This document shows positions 27,837 through 38,170 of a stretch of 64,000 nt of DNA, piece by piece (the stretch's first letter is position 1; each line of letters opens with the position of its first letter). Source of the DNA: Pseudomonas sp. MAG733B (GTDB lineage Bacteria; Pseudomonadota; Gammaproteobacteria; Pseudomonadales; Pseudomonadaceae); the NCBI RefSeq assembly GCF_036884845.1, contig NZ_CP145732.1, positions 4,278,001 to 4,342,000 of the forward strand, in the 5' to 3' direction. The notes under the pieces are model-generated. The model searched no databases. It was not told where the DNA came from and saw only the letters and a list, made by a program, of their open reading frames with translations. The translations under genes were made by a program, and so were the position numbers.

Positions 27837-29236
27837 TCAGTTACTAAAAATATCCGACAGTACAGTTTTTCCTTGCTGAAAAACGTTATACACAACTTTG
27901 GTCGGCCTCGTACTTGATGCGCCATAGATAAACTTAATATCTACATCCACCGATCCATTATTTCTTACGAAACTGGCAACCTCCCCTTCAAAATCCCTGA
28001 AAAGACCTCGATTTATCCGTGAGAGCTGTGGAAAAACGCCATCTTTACCGCCTGAACCACCCAAAAGTTTTCCGACGATATGTCCCGCATCGTCTTTTGA
28101 GTCACCCAGTGCGCGTGCCCAAGCTCTTGATGAAGCATTCGTCGCTGTTCCGGTACCGAGATCTTTCGCGGTAATTGTCGCTGTCGCTCTAAGAGGTTGC
28201 CCTGCCGCGCCACGTGTAACCACAGCACTGACACACCAGCCCAAGGGGTCAATCCACCCGTTAGTGTTGGGAGCATAACCATACAAATTACTACCACCCA
28301 ACAACCCAATCGGATCCTGCGTAACAAACCGCCCCACCTCCGGATCGTAATACCGAAACGTGTTGTAGTGCAGCCCCGTCTCGTCATCAAAATACTGCCC
28401 CTGAAAACGCAGGTTCTGCTCGACGTCATTGACCGCCAGCTTTTCAACCGCCCCCCACGCCTTGTACGTCGCCTGCCAGACAATGCTCCCGTCCGCGTCC
28501 GTCATCTCCAACGGCGTACCAATCTGGTCAGTATGAAAGTAATAAAGCTTCTGCTCTTCACCTTCCGCCTGATCCATCCGCGCCAACGCCGCATAACTCC
28601 CCGGCTCATACAGGTACAAGCTGCTCTGCCCCGGACGCTCCTCACGCAACATCCGCAAACCTTGCCACAAGAAGTGTTTCTGCTCGGTCACGCCATTAAC
28701 AACAGACTGTTTGCCGACCCGCCGCCCCAGGCTGTCGTACCGATACGCACCGGTACTTTCCAGCTTGCCATTCACCAACGTCTCAGCCCGCACCAAGCGA
28801 TTTTCACAGTCATAACCAAACGTCTGCAGCGTGCCCATGCCACTGCGTTTTTCAATCAGGTTGCCCCACGCATCGTAGGCATATTCCTGATCCCGCCAGC
28901 GTTTGAGGCGGTTGTCTTTGACGTGATCGAACTGGCTGGTGTTGAAATTCAGCCGGTTCGCCGCGGCGTCGTAGCGGAATTCTTCGCTGTCGATCAACTG
29001 CCCAGTGTCACGGCTGTGCAACTGGCCGTTGGCTTCGTATTCGTACTTGATCTCGCCGCGCAGTTTGTCGAGGGTGCGGGTCAACTCGCCTGCGGGGTCG
29101 TACTGGTGACGGCGATGGATCGGGTTGTAAGCGTGCTCGACCAGCAAATCCGGCTGGATGCCGGGGTTGTGCAGGCGCGAGAGTTTTTCCGCCGGCAGGC
29201 GCGAGGCGAACTGCCAGCTCTTGCGCTCCCCACGCT
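27837..29236 (-). pseudogene. Displaced rhs tip (copy B) with DNA/RNA non-specific endonuclease toxin
   Basis: The frame holds only the last third of an Rhs core, starting at 'KSWQFASRLPAEKLSRLHN', with no ATG; the first possible start is a TTG at 29147. It ends with the Rhs signature 'RFVTQDPIGLLGG' and 'GWIDPLGW', followed by a 132-residue toxin (about 28235-27840). The toxin's 'DDAGHIVGKLLGGSGG' and 'FPQLSRINRGLFRDFEGEVA' match the Endonuclease NS_2 family, with D-x-H as the catalytic signature. It is an orphan Rhs-CT cassette: the toxin is intact, but it needs recombination with a full rhs to be delivered. Confidence 0.82.
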
Positions 29237-29319
29237 TTTCAACCCCTAGCAGTTAAAAAACCGCCATAGCATACCGCGCAAAGGCCTGCGACCTAACAAG
29301 TCACAAATCCATCAAATAG

Positions 29320-29625
29320 CTAACCTTGAAAATCGTCATTCTCAAGATAGTACAGCGTCGCCTCCAGGTACTTATTTAAATCAGGCTTCGTTGTGCTTCT
29401 ATCCGCGACAGACTTAATATCCAACATAGTCGGGCACTCGACAAACGTACGTTTAGTATCCTCAAACGCAATCTCCTCAAAATCATCTTCTGCCACATAA
29501 AAAAATGCAGAACTCACAACATCCTTCGATGTTCGATCAACTGTAGAGTCGACAAAAATCCATCCGACAACAGGTAGATGATCTAGATTCAACATAAGCT
29601 CAGAAAAACCCTTATATACTTTCAT
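29320..29625 (-). CDS. Probable immunity protein for the WHH nuclease tip
   Basis: This is a 101-residue acidic protein starting 'MKVYKGFSELMLNLDHLPVV', with AGAGGATG before the ATG at 29625. It lies 14 bp downstream of the displaced Rhs tip carrying the WHH nuclease. No family is assigned with confidence; the short acidic form and position fit an immunity protein. No signal peptide or transmembrane segment is seen. Confidence 0.65.
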   Translation of the reverse strand: MKVYKGFSELMLNLDHLPVVGWIFVDSTVDRTSKDVVSSAFFYVAEDDFEEIAFEDTKRTFVECPTMLDIKSVADRSTTKPDLNKYLEATLYYLENDDFQG

Positions 29626-29639
29626 GCACATCCTCTTTA

Positions 29640-32199
29640 TTATCGACAGGCTGTACCACCGCCCCATTTATTTCGCCCACCCTTGCCATCTGGATGGTAC
29701 ACCTTGTGATATGTTTGATGATCTAGTCTATCAACCAACTGAAGCGATCCAGGCTTGTCTCCGTGATGCCAAGTCATACCCGGAGGAGAACTGCCGCGGA
29801 ACGAGCCGTCTACCCGAGGCTGAACATGTTCTACAACACCGGGATACTTAGACTGCAACGTCTTTTTAAAATCGTAGTCGACTTTAACGCGCTCATATAC
29901 TGATTGATTCGCACGACTGAAGTGCTCAACATCTGTCATTTTGAACTCTGACTTCATCAGAGTATGTTCGTGACTAGAATGATATTTACCTAAGTCACGT
30001 ACGCCTTCTCCATTGTACCAGCCAAGTGGATCTATCCAACGTACTGAGTTAATAGCATATTGATATAGATTATCCCCACCTACCAACCCGATCGGATCCT
30101 GCGTTACAAACCGCCCCACCTCCGGATCGTAATACCGAAACGTGTTGTAGTGCAGCCCCGTCTCATCGTCGAAATACTGCCCCTGAAACCGTAGGTTCTG
30201 CTCGACAGCGTTAACGTGCAGTCGCTCCAGTGCACCCCACGCCTTATACGTCGCCTGCCAAACAATCTGCCCCTCTCGGTCCGTCATCTCCAACGGCGTA
30301 CCAATCTGGTCGGTATGGAAGTAGTAAAGCTTCTGCTCCTCACCTTCCGCCTGATCCACCCGCGCCAACGGCGCATAACTCCCCGGCTCATACAGGTACA
30401 AACTGCTCTGCCCCGGACGTTCCTCACGCAACATCCGCAAGCCTTGCCACAAAAAGTGCTTCTGCTCCGTCTTGCCATTGACCTCTGAAACCTTGGCAAC
30501 CCGTCGCCCCAGGCTGTCGTATCGATACGCACCGGTACTTTCCAGCTTGCCGTTAACCAACGTCTCCGCCCGCACCAAGCGATTTTCACAGTCATAACAA
30601 AACGTCTGCAGCGTGCCCATGCCGCTGCGTTTTTCAATCAGGTTGCCCCACGCATCGTAGGCATATTCCTGATCTCGCCAGCGTTTGAGGCGGTTGTCCT
30701 TGACGTGGTCAAACTGGCTGGTGTTGAAGTTCAGCCGGTTCGCCGCGGCGTCGTAGCGAAATTCTTCGCTGTCGATCAGCTGGCCGGTGTCGCGGCTGTG
30801 CAACTGGCCGTTGGCTTCGTATTCGTACTTGATCTCGCCACGCAGTTTGTCGAGGGTGCGGGTCAACTCGCCGGCCGGGTCGTACTGGCGGCGGCGGTGG
30901 ATCGGGTTGTAGGCGTGCTCGACCAGCAGGTCGGGCTGGATGCCGGGGTTGTGGATTCTCGAGAGTTTTTCCGCCGGCAGGCGCGAGGCGAACTGCCAGC
31001 TCTTGCGGCCCATGGCGTCGTAGCCGAAGCAGCTGGTGAGTGTGCCCTGGGTGCGCAGGACTTCGCGGTGCAGGTCGTCGCGCTCGATGTCGCTGATGAG
31101 CTGGCCGTCGAGGTTGAGTTGGTGCAGGTGGCCGCTGCCGTAGTACAGGTGATTCAGGTGTTGGCCGGTGGGCAACGTCAGGGTGGTGAGGTTGCTCAGT
31201 GGGTCGTACTCGTAGGACAAGACGCCTTGCGCCGTGGTCTCCTGGATCAGCCTGCCGAGCAGGTCGTAGGAGAATTCCAGCGTTTCTTCGCTGACACCCA
31301 GTTGCTTGCCCTGCGCGGTCGGCAGGCGCTGGATCGACAGCAGGCGATCAGCGTCGTCGTACACGTAATCCTGACGGGCATCGGCATTGAGTTTGGCCAG
31401 CAGCCGGCCAATGCTGTCGCGCTCGAACTCGGTACGACGCTGAGGCCGGTCGCCGCGTTCGCCGTAGCCGGTTTCGTCGACCTGGGTCAGATGCCCGCCG
31501 AGGTTGTAGCTGAAGCGTCGAGTCAGGTTGTCGATGCGTTTTTCTTCGATCAACCGGTCGGACGCATCGTAGGCGAACTGGTACGCCGCGTTGTTCTCGT
31601 TGATCAGCGCGGTCAGGCGAATCGCCGGGTCGTATTCGTAGCGGATGCGCTGGCCCTTGGCGTCCTGGCGGCTGCTCGGCAATCCACGGGCGGTGCGCAG
31701 CAGGCGTGTGGTCTGGCCTTTGCCGTCGGTATGCGTCAGTACCTGGCCGAGGGCGTTGTAGGTGAAGGATTCGGCGCTGCCATCCGGATGATTGATGCGC
31801 AGCACTTCGCCGTCGGGTTTGCGTTCCAGGGTAGTGGTCTGGCCCAGCGCGTCGGTGACGGCGACCAGATGCTGGCGCTCGTCGAAGCGGTAGGTGGTGT
31901 TTTTACCCGAACAATCCTGGAAGCGTTCGACCTGGGCCAGGGTGTTCCACCACAGGTATTTGGACTTGTGGGTCGCGTCGATGATGGTGTGCGGCAGGCC
32001 GTCGTCGCCGTTGAGGTATTCGGTTTTATTACCCAGGGCGTCGACTTCGGCGATCAAGTTGCCCTTGGCGTCGTAGCGGGCTTGCCAGGTGCTGCCGTCC
32101 GGTAATCCACCTGTGTGATCAGCAGCGTCAGGTGGTGATAACGGTATTTGATCGTGCGCCCGAGCGGGTCGGCGATCCGTGTGCTGCGTACTTTATTGC
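29640..32199 (-). pseudogene. Displaced rhs fragment (copy C) with HNH/WHH nuclease toxin
   Basis: An 805-residue open frame from a TTG at 32057 covers most of an Rhs core almost identical to the full-length gene. It ends with 'RFVTQDPIGLVGG' and a 125-residue toxin (about 30017-29643). The toxin contains 'VEHVQPRVDGSFRGSSPPG', 'TWHHGDKPGSLQLVDR' and 'YHKVYHPDGKGGRNKWGGG', the WHH type of the HNH/Endo VII superfamily. At 32098 the core joins, out of frame, to a more diverged rhs segment ('RIADPLGRTIKYRYHH'). No proper start, PAAR or N-terminal half remains, so this is a silent cassette. Confidence 0.82.
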
Positions 32200-32367
32200 T
32201 CGCAATAACAGTGTAACCATTAGAGGCCGAATTATTATCTCAGCCCCTCCGAAAGCACCAACTTATTAAAGAACACCGCATCCAATTAAGATCCAGCCAC
32301 TACCACAAACGACCTTCAGAAGCACACCGCCAAAACTTAATTACCACCAAGAAAAAACTGCTTAACA

Positions 32368-32991
32368 CTAAAAATCTAATTTCGCATCATACACAAACTC
32401 AGACACTGGCATTAACATCACACCCCTCATTGAAAATTTAATAATTTTCTCTCCAAGCTCGGCTGAAAAAACATACTCCCCTCTCAGCATCTCAGAAGAA
32501 ATAAAAAAATCTAAATCACAAACGTCTTTTCTTATACTAAAATCGGATATAGCATCAAAAATCACTCTACCTGGATGAAACATATCTTCTTCTGGAACTT
32601 TAGTGATCGGATCAAGCCGTAACTCGTATTTCGATTTTTCCATATCCAAAATCTTATGAATTTCTCTACTACGCACCAAATAGTATTTTTTTGATGAAAT
32701 TGGGGAGACTTTACTCTCCTGATGGAGTCGAACCTCCCTGACATCCACCACGCCACAATTAGATGATTTAATTAATGCAAGAAAATCACCGGAACAAATA
32801 AATTCACTACCAAAATAAAAGAAATCCGTCACTACAACTTTATGCAGTGCGTAAAAATCAAGAATCGCGCCTTCAGGTGGAAATCTATCATCCTCAAAAT
32901 TATTTGAGTTCCAATTATACCCAGCCAACTCTCCGTAGACTCCTCCTTCCGGACATCCGCTTTCAACACCTTTATAGACAATCGTAAACAT
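32368..32991 (-). CDS. Orphan immunity-like protein without adjacent toxin
   Basis: This 207-residue product starts at 'MFTIVYKGVESG' (an ATG at 33015 is an alternative start). It is AT-rich like the other immunity genes and contains 'YYLVRSREIHKILDMEKSKY' and 'GRVIFDAISDFSIRKDVCD', a layout recalling the large immunity families (Imm11 or Imm43 type). I cannot assign the family. Upstream, where its toxin gene should be, only a scrambled rhs remnant remains, so the cell may keep resistance to a toxin it has lost. Confidence 0.6.
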   Translation of the reverse strand: MFTIVYKGVESGCPEGGVYGELAGYNWNSNNFEDDRFPPEGAILDFYALHKVVVTDFFYFGSEFICSGDFLALIKSSNCGVVDVREVRLHQESKVSPISSKKYYLVRSREIHKILDMEKSKYELRLDPITKVPEEDMFHPGRVIFDAISDFSIRKDVCDLDFFISSEMLRGEYVFSAELGEKIIKFSMRGVMLMPVSEFVYDAKLDF

Positions 32992-33060
32992 GATTCTCTC
33001 AATAACACTCAGCATAATCGCCCTTTCGCATTAATAGGGACATTTTGGCTATTATGTTAG

Positions 33061-33192
33061 TACGCCATTGACTTCGAAATCGTATTTGATCCCGCCGTGC
33101 AGTCGCTGTTGAGGTATTCGGTGTAAGGCGCAGGACGTCGCAGCGCAATTCTTCGCTGTCGATCAACCGGCCGGTGTCGTGGCTGTACAGCT
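33061..33192 (-). pseudogene. Scrambled rhs remnant
   Basis: On the minus strand short pieces resemble Rhs core: 'LYSHDTGRLIDSEELR' and, in a separate piece, 'GGIKYDFEVNG'. In intact copies the second precedes the first; here the order is reversed and the frame broken. This is the last trace of an rhs tip upstream of the orphan immunity gene. Nothing else is seen between 33016 and 33326. Confidence 0.6.
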
Positions 33193-33326
33193 AAAATTCT
33201 CCACGGTCAAGCGCCAGTTAAACTGCCGACTGTATTTTTTGACATGACGATAGAGATTGCAGGTAGGTGGTTACAAAACAACCTCATCGCCCCCCATACA
33301 AATTTGGTCAGTCGAAACAGCGTCAG

Positions 33327-33935
33327 TCAAGACTTGAAAAATCCCAGATCGTACTCTTTGTTCTTAATTATTTTTTTATTGTTAGAGTTCTCCTCTAGAA
33401 TCGAATCGCAATTAATTCCCGAGTCATACTTTGCAGAACATTTCAGCACGATTGCTGGATAAGCATAAAAGTCCGGATTCCTGACAACATCCCCAACCAA
33501 GTCGATATTGGGGAATACGCAATTAAGAACCCAAGGTATATAACGATTTACCAACTTATCTCGAACATTAAATGCGACCTTTTCAGCCACTGCAACGTCC
33601 GGCGTCTTTAAAACGCCCCCCACCACATCACCAAAGTATCCATCCCCCTCAGAAAGAGAAGTGAAGGACAAAATAGAAGAGTTAAATAAATTATTTTTAT
33701 ACGGCGGCTCGTTTTTCATACAGCACTGGTAAAGGGGACCACCATAAACCTCACCCCCAACATAATAACCGTCAACTTTTCTAAGATGAGCAAAGTATAT
33801 TTCTGCAACTACCACCTTTCCAATCTTAAATTTTATTTTATTTTTGCTAGCCGAGATACTTTGATCAATTTGCTCCAGCGTCTTCAGCTGCTTGAAAAGT
33901 TCCCGCTCAAAATTTGACCGCTCTAACTCACTCAT
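33327..33935 (-). CDS. Probable immunity protein of the full-length Rhs nuclease
   Basis: This 202-residue protein starts at the ATG at 33935 just after the rhs stop; a GTG at 33944 overlapping the stop (GTGA) is an alternative. It begins 'MSELERSNFERELFKQLK' and contains 'VVVAEIYFAHLRKVDGYYVG' and 'VNRYIPWVLNCVFPN'. No known immunity family is recognised. Position, AT-richness and coupling to rhs make the immunity role likely. Confidence 0.65.
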   Translation of the reverse strand: MSELERSNFERELFKQLKTLEQIDQSISASKNKIKFKIGKVVVAEIYFAHLRKVDGYYVGGEVYGGPLYQCCMKNEPPYKNNLFNSSILSFTSLSEGDGYFGDVVGGVLKTPDVAVAEKVAFNVRDKLVNRYIPWVLNCVFPNIDLVGDVVRNPDFYAYPAIVLKCSAKYDSGINCDSILEENSNNKKIIKNKEYDLGFFKS

Positions 33936-33940
33936 TATCT

Positions 33941-36900
33941 TCACCGATATTTAAGTATATTAAACGTAGCTTCATGCACGGCACCTTTACCACCAAGAGG
34001 TATTCCAGGCATGCCTTTTGTATCGACCTTGAACGTTCCTGGAACACCCTGCGAGGGTTTTATTACCCCACCTCCGAGCCATTCCGTAGTATTGGCAGGT
34101 GATGACATATCAAAAACATTCGCAGCTTTCTGGTTTTTGGTCAGTGCTCCAGAACCATGCTTAACCTCAAATACGTGTAGATTGCCCTGCGCATCTTTAG
34201 CAACAAAATCCGCTCTGACCCTACTTCCATTCACCTTCATTGTTACTTCTTCGGCTACTACCTTATATCCGTTTTGGTTCAAATCATGAATAGCTTTACT
34301 TCGACCTTTATCACCACTAACAGAACTCTTGCAGAGCCCCCATGGATCAATCCAGCCTAAAGCGTTTGGAGCATATTGGTAAAGATTCAACCCACCTAGG
34401 AGTCCAATCGGATCCTGCGTAACAAACCGCCCCACCTCCGGATCGTAATACCGAAACGTGTTGTAGTGCAGCCCCGTCTCATCGTCAAAATACTGCCCCT
34501 GAAACCGCAGATTCTGCTCGACGTCATTGACCGCCAACTTTTCAACCGCCCCCCACGCCTTGTACGTCGCCTGCCAGACAATGCTTCCGTCCGCGTCAGT
34601 CATCTCCAGCGGCGTACCAATCTGGTCGGTATGGAAGTAGTAAAGCTTCTGCTCCTCACCTTCCGCCTGGTCCACCCGGGCCAACGGCGCATAACTCCCC
34701 GGCTCATACAGGTACAAACTGCTCTGCCCCGGACGCTCCTCACGCAACATCCGCAAGCCTTGCCACAAAAAGTGCTTCTGCTCCGTCTTGCCATTGACCT
34801 CTGAAACCTTGGCAACCCGTCGCCCCAGGCTGTCGTATCGATACGCACCGGTACTTTCCAGCTTGCCATTAACCAACGTCTCCGCCCGCACCAAGCGATT
34901 TTCACAGTCATAACAAAACGTCTGCAGCGTGCCCATGCCGTTGCGTTTTTCAATCAGATTGCCCCACGCATCGTAGGCATATTCCTGATCCCGCCAGCGC
35001 TTGAGGCGGTTGTCTTTGACGTGGTCAAACTGGCTGGCGTTGAAGTTCAGCCGGTTCGCCGCGGCGTCGTAGCGGAACTCTTCGCTGTCGATCAGTTGGC
35101 CGGTGTCGCGGCTGTGCAACTGGCCGTTGGCTTCGTATTCGTACTTGATCTCGCCACGCAATTTGTCGAGGGTGCGGGTCAACTCGCCTGCGGGGTCGTA
35201 CTGGTGACGGCGATGGATCGGGTTGTAAGCGTGCTCGACCAGCAAATCCGGCTGGATGCCGGGGTTGTGGATTCTCGAGAGTTTTTCCGCCGGCAGGCGC
35301 GAGGCGAACTGCCAGCTCTTGCGGCCCATGGCGTCGTAGCCGAAGCAGCTGGTGAGTGTGCCCTGGGTGCGCAGGACTTCGCGGTGCAGGTCGTCGCGCT
35401 CGATGTCGCTGATCAGCTGGCCGTCGAGGTTGAGTTGGTGCAGGTGGCCGCTGCCGTAGTACAGGTGATTCAGGTGTTGGCCGGTGGGCAACGTCAGGGT
35501 GGTGAGGTTGCTCAGTGGGTCGTACTCGTAGGACAAGACGCCTTGCGCCGTGGTCTCCTGGATCAGCCTGCCGAGCAGGTCGTAGGAGAATTCCAGCGTT
35601 TCTTCGCTGACACCCAGTTGCTTGCCCTGCGCGGTCGGCAGGCGCTGGATCGACAGCAGGCGGTCAGCGTCGTCGTACACGTAATCCTGACGGGCATCGG
35701 CATTGAGTTTGGCCAGCAGCCGGCCAATGCTGTCGCGCTCGAACTCGGTACGACGCTGAGGCCGGTCGCCGCGTTCGCCGTAGCCGGTTTCGTCGACCTG
35801 GGTCAGATGCCCGCCGAGGTTGTAGCTGAAGCGCCGGGTCAGGTTGTCGATGCGTTTTTCTTCGATCAAGCGGTCGGACGCATCGTAGGCGAACTGGTAC
35901 GCCGCGTTGTTTTCATTGATCAGCGCGGTCAGGCGAATCGCCGCGTCGTACTCGTAGCGGATGCGCTGGCCCTTGGCGTCCTGGCGGCTGCTCGGCAGGC
36001 CACGGGCGGTGCGCAGCAGGCGTGTGGTCTGGCCTTTGCCGTCGGTGTGCGTCAGCACCTGGCCGAGGGCGTTGTAGGTGAAGGATTCGGCGCTGCCGTC
36101 CGGATGATTGATGCGCAGCACTTCGCCGTCAGGCTTGCGTTCCAGCGTGGTGGTCTGACCCAGCGCATCAGTAACGGCGACCAGATGCTGGCGCTCGTCG
36201 AAGCGGTAGGTGGTGTTTTTACCCGAACAATCCTGGAAGCGTTCGACCTGGGCCAGGGTGTTCCACCACAGGTATTTGGACTTGTGGGTCGCGTCGATGA
36301 TGGTGTGCGGCAGGCCGTCGTCGCCGTTGAGGTATTCGGTTTTATTGCCCAGGGCGTCGACTTCGGCGATCAAGTTGCCCTTGGCGTCATAGCGGGCCTG
36401 CCAGGTGCTGCCGTCCAGGAAGGTCGTTTCGGTGACCAGGGTAGTGCCGAGGTGGTACTTGTATTTGATCTTGCGACCCAGCGGGTCGGTTTCTTCAAGC
36501 AAACGCGAAAAGTCATCGTACTTGAACCCCAACCGGTTGCCATCCGGCAGCTTGAGACCGGTCATGTTGCCGGCTTCGTCGAGGTCGATGGCGTACTGCT
36601 CACCGCCGAAGTCGCGACTGGCAATCACGCGGCGATCGTCGTTGTAGTGGATCTGCAGCTCGCGCCCCAGCGCGTCAGTGGCCCACGAGGTGCGGTGCTT
36701 GAAGTCGTAGCGGTAGTGAAAGTGTTCGCCATCGCTGGTCCAGTGCTCCACCACACGCAGCTGGCCTTCAAGGGTTTCCCAGCGGTAATGACAGCTCAGG
36801 CCCAAGGCGTTGCTGTGGCTGGCCATCACACCATCGGCGTAGCTGAAACGGCGCATCGAATCGCTGTTGCGATTGATCACCTCGATGAGTTGGCCGTTGT

Positions 36901-38167
36901 CGTCATAGCGGTACTGCACCAGGGTTTCAACCGCCACGTTGTCGACGACGCGCTTGACGTCGGTCAGGCGCCCCAGCGGGTTGTCATAGTGCAGGTGCAC
37001 GCGAACACCGCCAGTGGCGCTGATGTCGGTCAACCGGCCTTCTGTCGTACGGGTGAAATGCAGGTAATGCCCAAGGGCATTTTCCAGGCGCTGCAGCGGA
37101 ACATCGCTGTTGTCGTCCGGCACCTCGCCGAAGTAGAAGAACAGGTTGTCGAGGGTTTGCAGCAGGTAGTGGCCGCCTTCGGTGCGGACCAGGTGGAGTT
37201 GCTCATAGGGGTTATAGATGCGATCGCCGGGCTCCACATCCACAAAGGGCACGCTGCGCCCCTGGTTATCCGTGAGGTAGACGAAGCTGCCGCTTCTGCG
37301 CAGGCTTTGCTCCCAAGGCAATACCCAGCCTTTGCCGAGCACGCTGTCGACAGTCAGATCGCTGGCATAGAAGCGCGACCACTCAATCGGCATGAGCCCT
37401 GGCAGCGCAAAGTCGGTTTCTCCCGACTCGAGCAACAGCTTGCGCCCGCTGGTAAGGTCGACGGGATTGCCGCTCAAACCGCCGATTGCGCGTTCAACGG
37501 CCGGACCGATGACAAAGCGACCGGCCAGATAGCTGCCCGCCACGGCTGCGCCGAATTTCAATGCGCATGGCCCGGCCGCCTTCAGACCTTGTGCCATGCC
37601 CAGCCTGAAGATCGGACCTATTGCGCGGCCCATCGAGGCGACAATCATCAGCACGTCGACGGTGACCCGCAGCCAGCCGGGAATTTCTTCGTCGACATCG
37701 AGATAGCGCTCGGTCCCGCCGCCAATGAACACATTGTTCGAGCCGCTGGAGATCTTCGCGCCGCAGGTGAGTTTGTCACCCTTGCGCGAAGCCGCCACAT
37801 TGTTGATGAAAACGTTGGAAGAGCCTTCGGCAACCATGACCGGTGCTGGGTGTTTATCGCAAATCCCCATGCTCAATTTTGCGTGGGCGGCATTACGGCT
37901 GTTGATGAACACATCCGTGGAGCAGCCTTCGAGCTTGATCCCCCCGGCGGGCGAACTCATTGCCGACCCTATGCTTTCGCCAATCATGGGGACGAAACTG
38001 GCAGCCAACCCTACGGCAATCCCCAGCAGAATGCCGCCGAGCCCCGCCGTGCAGATCGTGAATGCGGCAGCCGTCGCAATTGCAAGCCCGATCACTGCGC
38101 CGGCGAGAAACCCGCCGAGCGCACTGGTGTGTTCAATTTCATCGCCCCAACGCGCAGCTTCGAACAT
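33941..38167 (-). CDS. Full-length PAAR-Rhs T6SS effector with PD-(D/E)XK-like nuclease tip
   Basis: This is a 1408-residue polymorphic toxin. Residues 4-16 carry the prePAAR motif ('AARWGDEIEHTSA'). Two transmembrane segments at about 19-62 follow, then a PAAR domain at about 72-150, the Rhs plug ('NPVDLTSGRKLLLESGETDF') and YD repeats to about 1250. The core ends 'RFVTQDPIGLLGG' and 'GWIDPWGL', the usual self-cleavage site. The 130-residue C-terminal toxin (about 34333-33944) has 'RVRADFVAKDAQG' and 'HVFEVKHGSGALTKNQ', the D...E-x-K pattern of a PD-(D/E)XK-type nuclease. AGGAGT precedes the ATG; the eagR stop is 3 bp upstream. Confidence 0.92.
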   Translation of the reverse strand: MFEAARWGDEIEHTSALGGFLAGAVIGLAIATAAAFTICTAGLGGILLGIAVGLAASFVPMIGESIGSAMSSPAGGIKLEGCSTDVFINSRNAAHAKLSMGICDKHPAPVMVAEGSSNVFINNVAASRKGDKLTCGAKISSGSNNVFIGGGTERYLDVDEEIPGWLRVTVDVLMIVASMGRAIGPIFRLGMAQGLKAAGPCALKFGAAVAGSYLAGRFVIGPAVERAIGGLSGNPVDLTSGRKLLLESGETDFALPGLMPIEWSRFYASDLTVDSVLGKGWVLPWEQSLRRSGSFVYLTDNQGRSVPFVDVEPGDRIYNPYEQLHLVRTEGGHYLLQTLDNLFFYFGEVPDDNSDVPLQRLENALGHYLHFTRTTEGRLTDISATGGVRVHLHYDNPLGRLTDVKRVVDNVAVETLVQYRYDDNGQLIEVINRNSDSMRRFSYADGVMASHSNALGLSCHYRWETLEGQLRVVEHWTSDGEHFHYRYDFKHRTSWATDALGRELQIHYNDDRRVIASRDFGGEQYAIDLDEAGNMTGLKLPDGNRLGFKYDDFSRLLEETDPLGRKIKYKYHLGTTLVTETTFLDGSTWQARYDAKGNLIAEVDALGNKTEYLNGDDGLPHTIIDATHKSKYLWWNTLAQVERFQDCSGKNTTYRFDERQHLVAVTDALGQTTTLERKPDGEVLRINHPDGSAESFTYNALGQVLTHTDGKGQTTRLLRTARGLPSSRQDAKGQRIRYEYDAAIRLTALINENNAAYQFAYDASDRLIEEKRIDNLTRRFSYNLGGHLTQVDETGYGERGDRPQRRTEFERDSIGRLLAKLNADARQDYVYDDADRLLSIQRLPTAQGKQLGVSEETLEFSYDLLGRLIQETTAQGVLSYEYDPLSNLTTLTLPTGQHLNHLYYGSGHLHQLNLDGQLISDIERDDLHREVLRTQGTLTSCFGYDAMGRKSWQFASRLPAEKLSRIHNPGIQPDLLVEHAYNPIHRRHQYDPAGELTRTLDKLRGEIKYEYEANGQLHSRDTGQLIDSEEFRYDAAANRLNFNASQFDHVKDNRLKRWRDQEYAYDAWGNLIEKRNGMGTLQTFCYDCENRLVRAETLVNGKLESTGAYRYDSLGRRVAKVSEVNGKTEQKHFLWQGLRMLREERPGQSSLYLYEPGSYAPLARVDQAEGEEQKLYYFHTDQIGTPLEMTDADGSIVWQATYKAWGAVEKLAVNDVEQNLRFQGQYFDDETGLHYNTFRYYDPEVGRFVTQDPIGLLGGLNLYQYAPNALGWIDPWGLCKSSVSGDKGRSKAIHDLNQNGYKVVAEEVTMKVNGSRVRADFVAKDAQGNLHVFEVKHGSGALTKNQKAANVFDMSSPANTTEWLGGGVIKPSQGVPGTFKVDTKGMPGIPLGGKGAVHEATFNILKYR

Positions 38168-38170
38168 GGG

